Of a stretch of DNA of 64,000 nucleotides, positions 62,024 to 64,000 are shown in pieces. The notes below the pieces were generated by a model, which worked only from the letters and a program-made list of their open reading frames with translations, made no database searches and was not told the origin of the DNA. This stretch comes from Cyanosarcina radialis HA8281-LM2 (GTDB taxonomy: Bacteria > Cyanobacteriota > Cyanobacteriia > Cyanobacteriales > CCAP-1448). The position numbers were made by a program, and so were the translations under genes. Within the stretch, counting starts at the first letter, position 1. The number at the start of each line of letters is the position of its first letter. The DNA is taken from the NCBI GenBank assembly GCA_019359615.1, contig JAHHHA010000016.1, positions 1-64,000 of the forward strand, written 5' to 3'.

Positions 62024-62827
62024 TTAACTCTCGACGAATTCGGGAGCTAAAAAATTTTGCTGCTGCATAATTTGGTAGAGATTGACATCGGCTTCTAACA
62101 GGCAAGCATGACCGCTATCGGGCAAAATTACCACTCGAGCCTGGGGCAACCGACGGACTAAGTTTTGGGCTTCCTCGACTGAAGGCAACAAGCGATCGCT
62201 ACCGCTGGCCACAATTAGTATTGGTTGAGTCAGACGTTTTAAATCCAAATCGTCGAGATTAAACCCAGAGAGCAACGACAGCCGCCAAACAGACGTAGCT
62301 TGGGGAACAGATTGGGTTGCCTTTAGTAAGCTTTGGCGATCGCCTGGTGCTATCCGTTCGAGATTGGCCAAACAAGCCAACAGCAAAGATGACGACATTT
62401 GGTAGAGGAAGTGAGGGAAGTAGCGAATAACCTGTCCTCCCCAAGCCATCCAATAGCGCCGCTGGAAGGCAGAAGCGGTATTGATTAACAATATCTGAGT
62501 AAATAAGTGCGGCGAATGAGTTGCCACTCGGAGAGCCAAGCAAGCACCAAAGGACTCGCCACAAAGATAAACCGGACGAGCTTTTGGTGTTTTATCTATT
62601 TCTGTTTGAATCAGTTGCACTACCCGTTCGGTTAGCACCTCCCAAGAACTGAGGTCGTCTCTAGGAATAGCCAAGCAGCGCACGTCAAATGCTTTTTCTA
62701 ATCCGGCGGTTTGAACCCGTAATAGCTCTCCCGTGCCATCCATTCCTGGCAAAAATATAAATAGCGGGTAGGTAGGTTGAAGTTTGGTCGGAGTTAAAAA
62801 GCAAGGATGACTTTTAATTTTAGACAC
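62024..62827 (-). CDS. Alpha/beta hydrolase, PES-like
   Basis: This 267-residue hydrolase begins PLFIFLPGMDGTGELLRVQT. It has the nucleophile motif LCGESFGACLAL, acid near IVASGSDRLLP and His in LPDSGHACLLE. The FLPGMDGTG opening matches the hydrolase half of plant and cyanobacterial phytyl/lipid ester synthases. In cyanobacteria that domain may be fused to an acyltransferase; here a separate acyltransferase gene lies 175 bases upstream. It probably hydrolyses or transfers acyl esters of isoprenoid or lipid alcohols. Confidence 0.8.
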   Translation of the reverse strand: MSKIKSHPCFLTPTKLQPTYPLFIFLPGMDGTGELLRVQTAGLEKAFDVRCLAIPRDDLSSWEVLTERVVQLIQTEIDKTPKARPVYLCGESFGACLALRVATHSPHLFTQILLINTASAFQRRYWMAWGGQVIRYFPHFLYQMSSSLLLACLANLERIAPGDRQSLLKATQSVPQATSVWRLSLLSGFNLDDLDLKRLTQPILIVASGSDRLLPSVEEAQNLVRRLPQARVVILPDSGHACLLEADVNLYQIMQQQNFLAPEFVES

Positions 62828-62837
62828 GAGCGAAGAA

Positions 62838-62995
62838 GAATATAGGAGTTCAGGAGTTCAGGAGTTCAGAATAGTGCAATAAACGTAGGTTGGGTTGAGC
62901 GCCAGCGAAACCCAACATGGCTTTCGCGTAACGCTAATTTGTTAATTTCATATTTACCGTAACCCACCAAAGATTGGATTTGTCCCAACCTACAC
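62838..62995. repeat. AGGAGTTC tandem repeat and TTGGGTT inverted motifs
   Basis: Three copies of the 8-mer AGGAGTTC (62845-62868) lie next to GTAGGTTGGGTTGAGC ... CCCAACCTAC (62885-62995), the family also seen at 42.8 kb. All lie between the hydrolase and the acyltransferase. Confidence 0.75.
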
Positions 62996-63002
62996 GGGGT
63001 AT

Positions 63003-63725
63003 TCAATTGGCGATCTTCAGAAGGCTAGTAATTTCACTTTGGCAGTAATCGGTCAAGTTATCCACAACTATTTTGGCAGACTTGCCCCGGTATTGCTGGC
63101 GATCGCGCTCGGTAATCCGATAAGGACGACCGATGAGGACGCTTGCTTGATGATAAACTACCAGCGGATGAAACCCCGGCCGATCGAACAAAGGCTCTGA
63201 AGGGTCGAACCAATGAAATACTTGCAACGGGAGCGAGTAGTGAACTGTTTCCTCGCTTACTGAAATCGCGACAGGCAGAATATCTAATTCGGGAACGGGC
63301 GATCGCAAGGCTAAGTGAGCAAACCCTCGCTGGAACTGCCACATTCGATCTGGGGGTGTTACCTCGACGATCGCTTTTCCACCCTCTGGAAAGATGCCGA
63401 CTACTTGTTGAGATTGCAGCAACTGGCCTGCTTGCTGCAAAAAGCCCTGCTGTCTGCTGTTGGTAGGATCTAGCGGCACGCAGCCGAACTGTTGCACCAA
63501 CTCTCGCAAAATCGGTACTTGCTTCATATAGTGATGGCAAGCAAATCGAATGGAACGATTCAGCGCCGTCATCAGCAGCGGGGCATCTAAAAAACTACGA
63601 TGATTGCTCACCACCAAAACTGGGCGTTCTGGAGGAGGAATGCGATCGGCGTGGTAAAGAGATTGGCGCGTCCCCAAACTCAAAAGCATCAAACGAGAAA
63701 GTAGCAAAGGATCGTTGACAAACAT
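63003..63725 (-). CDS. PlsC-type acyltransferase, partner of the hydrolase
   Basis: This 240-residue LPLAT-family acyltransferase has the HX4D motif (VSNHRSFLDAPLL), FPEGG and the conserved Arg/Gly segments (FQRGFAHLALRS). It transfers acyl groups to a lysolipid or alcohol. It reads in the same direction as the PES-like hydrolase (175-base gap filled with repeats). Together they may do what fused phytyl-ester synthases do. Upstream sequence to the window end shows no clear gene. Confidence 0.85.
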   Translation of the reverse strand: MFVNDPLLLSRLMLLSLGTRQSLYHADRIPPPERPVLVVSNHRSFLDAPLLMTALNRSIRFACHHYMKQVPILRELVQQFGCVPLDPTNSRQQGFLQQAGQLLQSQQVVGIFPEGGKAIVEVTPPDRMWQFQRGFAHLALRSPVPELDILPVAISVSEETVHYSLPLQVFHWFDPSEPLFDRPGFHPLVVYHQASVLIGRPYRITERDRQQYRGKSAKIVVDNLTDYCQSEITSLLKIAN

Positions 63726-64000
63726 AAAAGTGTAAAGTGCGAAGGGCAGAATGAAAGAAAAAACAACAGATCCAAATATAGAAACGCTCTTATCTCGTGT
63801 TTTACTGCTCAGTCAAGTGTCTCACGATATTTCTCGGATCGCTAGCGTGTAGCTCACCTCCTAAAATATTTGTAGCCCGATATTATCGTTGCCTAGCAAA
63901 ACCAGACTTCTTTCCCAGGGATGAAGCGATCGATATAAGTAGGCAGGTTTTGTCAATTGTTTTGGTCGATTATGCGATCGCCAGCACGCAGAAACCCCGC
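63726..64000. other. Intergenic or partial-gene region at window end
   Basis: On the minus strand a frame open from the window edge to a TAG at about 63867 could be the C-terminal end of a gene (ending ...RSLVLLGNDNIGLQIF), but 45 codons is weak evidence. An AGGAGG-like sequence follows it. No promoter or RNA is recognised. Confidence 0.3.

Overview
This is a stretch of cyanobacterial chromosome. The evidence is a psbA (photosystem II D1) 3' end, petB and petD (cytochrome b6f), chlI (Mg-chelatase), psb28-2 and ycf34, together with very frequent GCGATCGC (HIP1) octamers. The many short tandem and palindromic repeats, pentapeptide-repeat and WD40/NB-ARC proteins fit a repeat-rich, probably filamentous or colony-forming beta-cyanobacterium. 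The species cannot be read from the sequence. I saw no rRNA operon, CRISPR array, prophage or replication origin.

Layout. 1-520: psbA end, terminator and a highly structured spacer. 0.5-3 kb: pheT. 3-4.5 kb: small accessory genes, namely a DUF6887/DUF6888-like pair, a HicB gene cut by a stop codon and a VapBC-type pair. 4.6-15.3 kb: pentapeptide-repeat protein, tRNA-Gln, plsC-like, tadA, tRNA-Cys, HlyD adaptor, petB-petD, a GT2 glycosyltransferase and a Mut7-C protein. 15.4-15.6 kb: a MITE. 15.8-18.3 kb: a TIGR04222-type membrane protein with a Gly/Cys tail, a DUF692/MNIO oxygenase and its partner gene, which carries an in-frame TAG. 18.4-23.7 kb: chlI, zinc-binding and membrane proteins, a methyltransferase, a second MITE, a hydrolase and a peptidoglycan-binding protein. 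23.9-28 kb: two M16 peptidase genes split by a TnpB element. 28.1-31.9 kb: a 6S-like RNA, purK, a broken TacA-TacT pair, a tautomerase and a nucleotidyltransferase. 32.3-36.1 kb: a 1265-residue NB-ARC/14xWD40 protein. 36.5-44.5 kb: a Crp-family regulator, hydrolase, membrane proteins, a large glucosidase, VOC and PAP2 proteins. 44.5-48.5 kb: arsR-pstS-pstC-pstA-pstB. 48.7-64 kb: a GTPase, Uma2, SGNH hydrolase, DedA, Ycf34, retropepsin-like protein, Psb28-2, Ser/Thr kinase, DUF4079, DM13, a BcsA-like synthase and a hydrolase/acyltransferase pair.

How genes work together. petB-petD, psbA, psb28-2 and chlI serve photosynthesis. The pst cluster imports phosphate under a likely ArsR-type regulator. 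The MNIO locus (15.8-18.3 kb) looks like a peptide-modification system whose candidate substrate is the Cys/Gly tail of the neighbouring membrane protein. It is the best candidate here for an under-described system, and its partner gene appears damaged in this genome.

Two genome-wide themes stand out. First, intergenic palindromic repeats also lie in frame inside at least three protein genes (WD40 protein, glucosidase, small antitoxin-like protein), with a further possible case in the GTPase. Second, two unrelated MITEs (211 bp and 311 bp) each sit in the centre of a palindromic repeat, with 10- and 11-bp target duplications.
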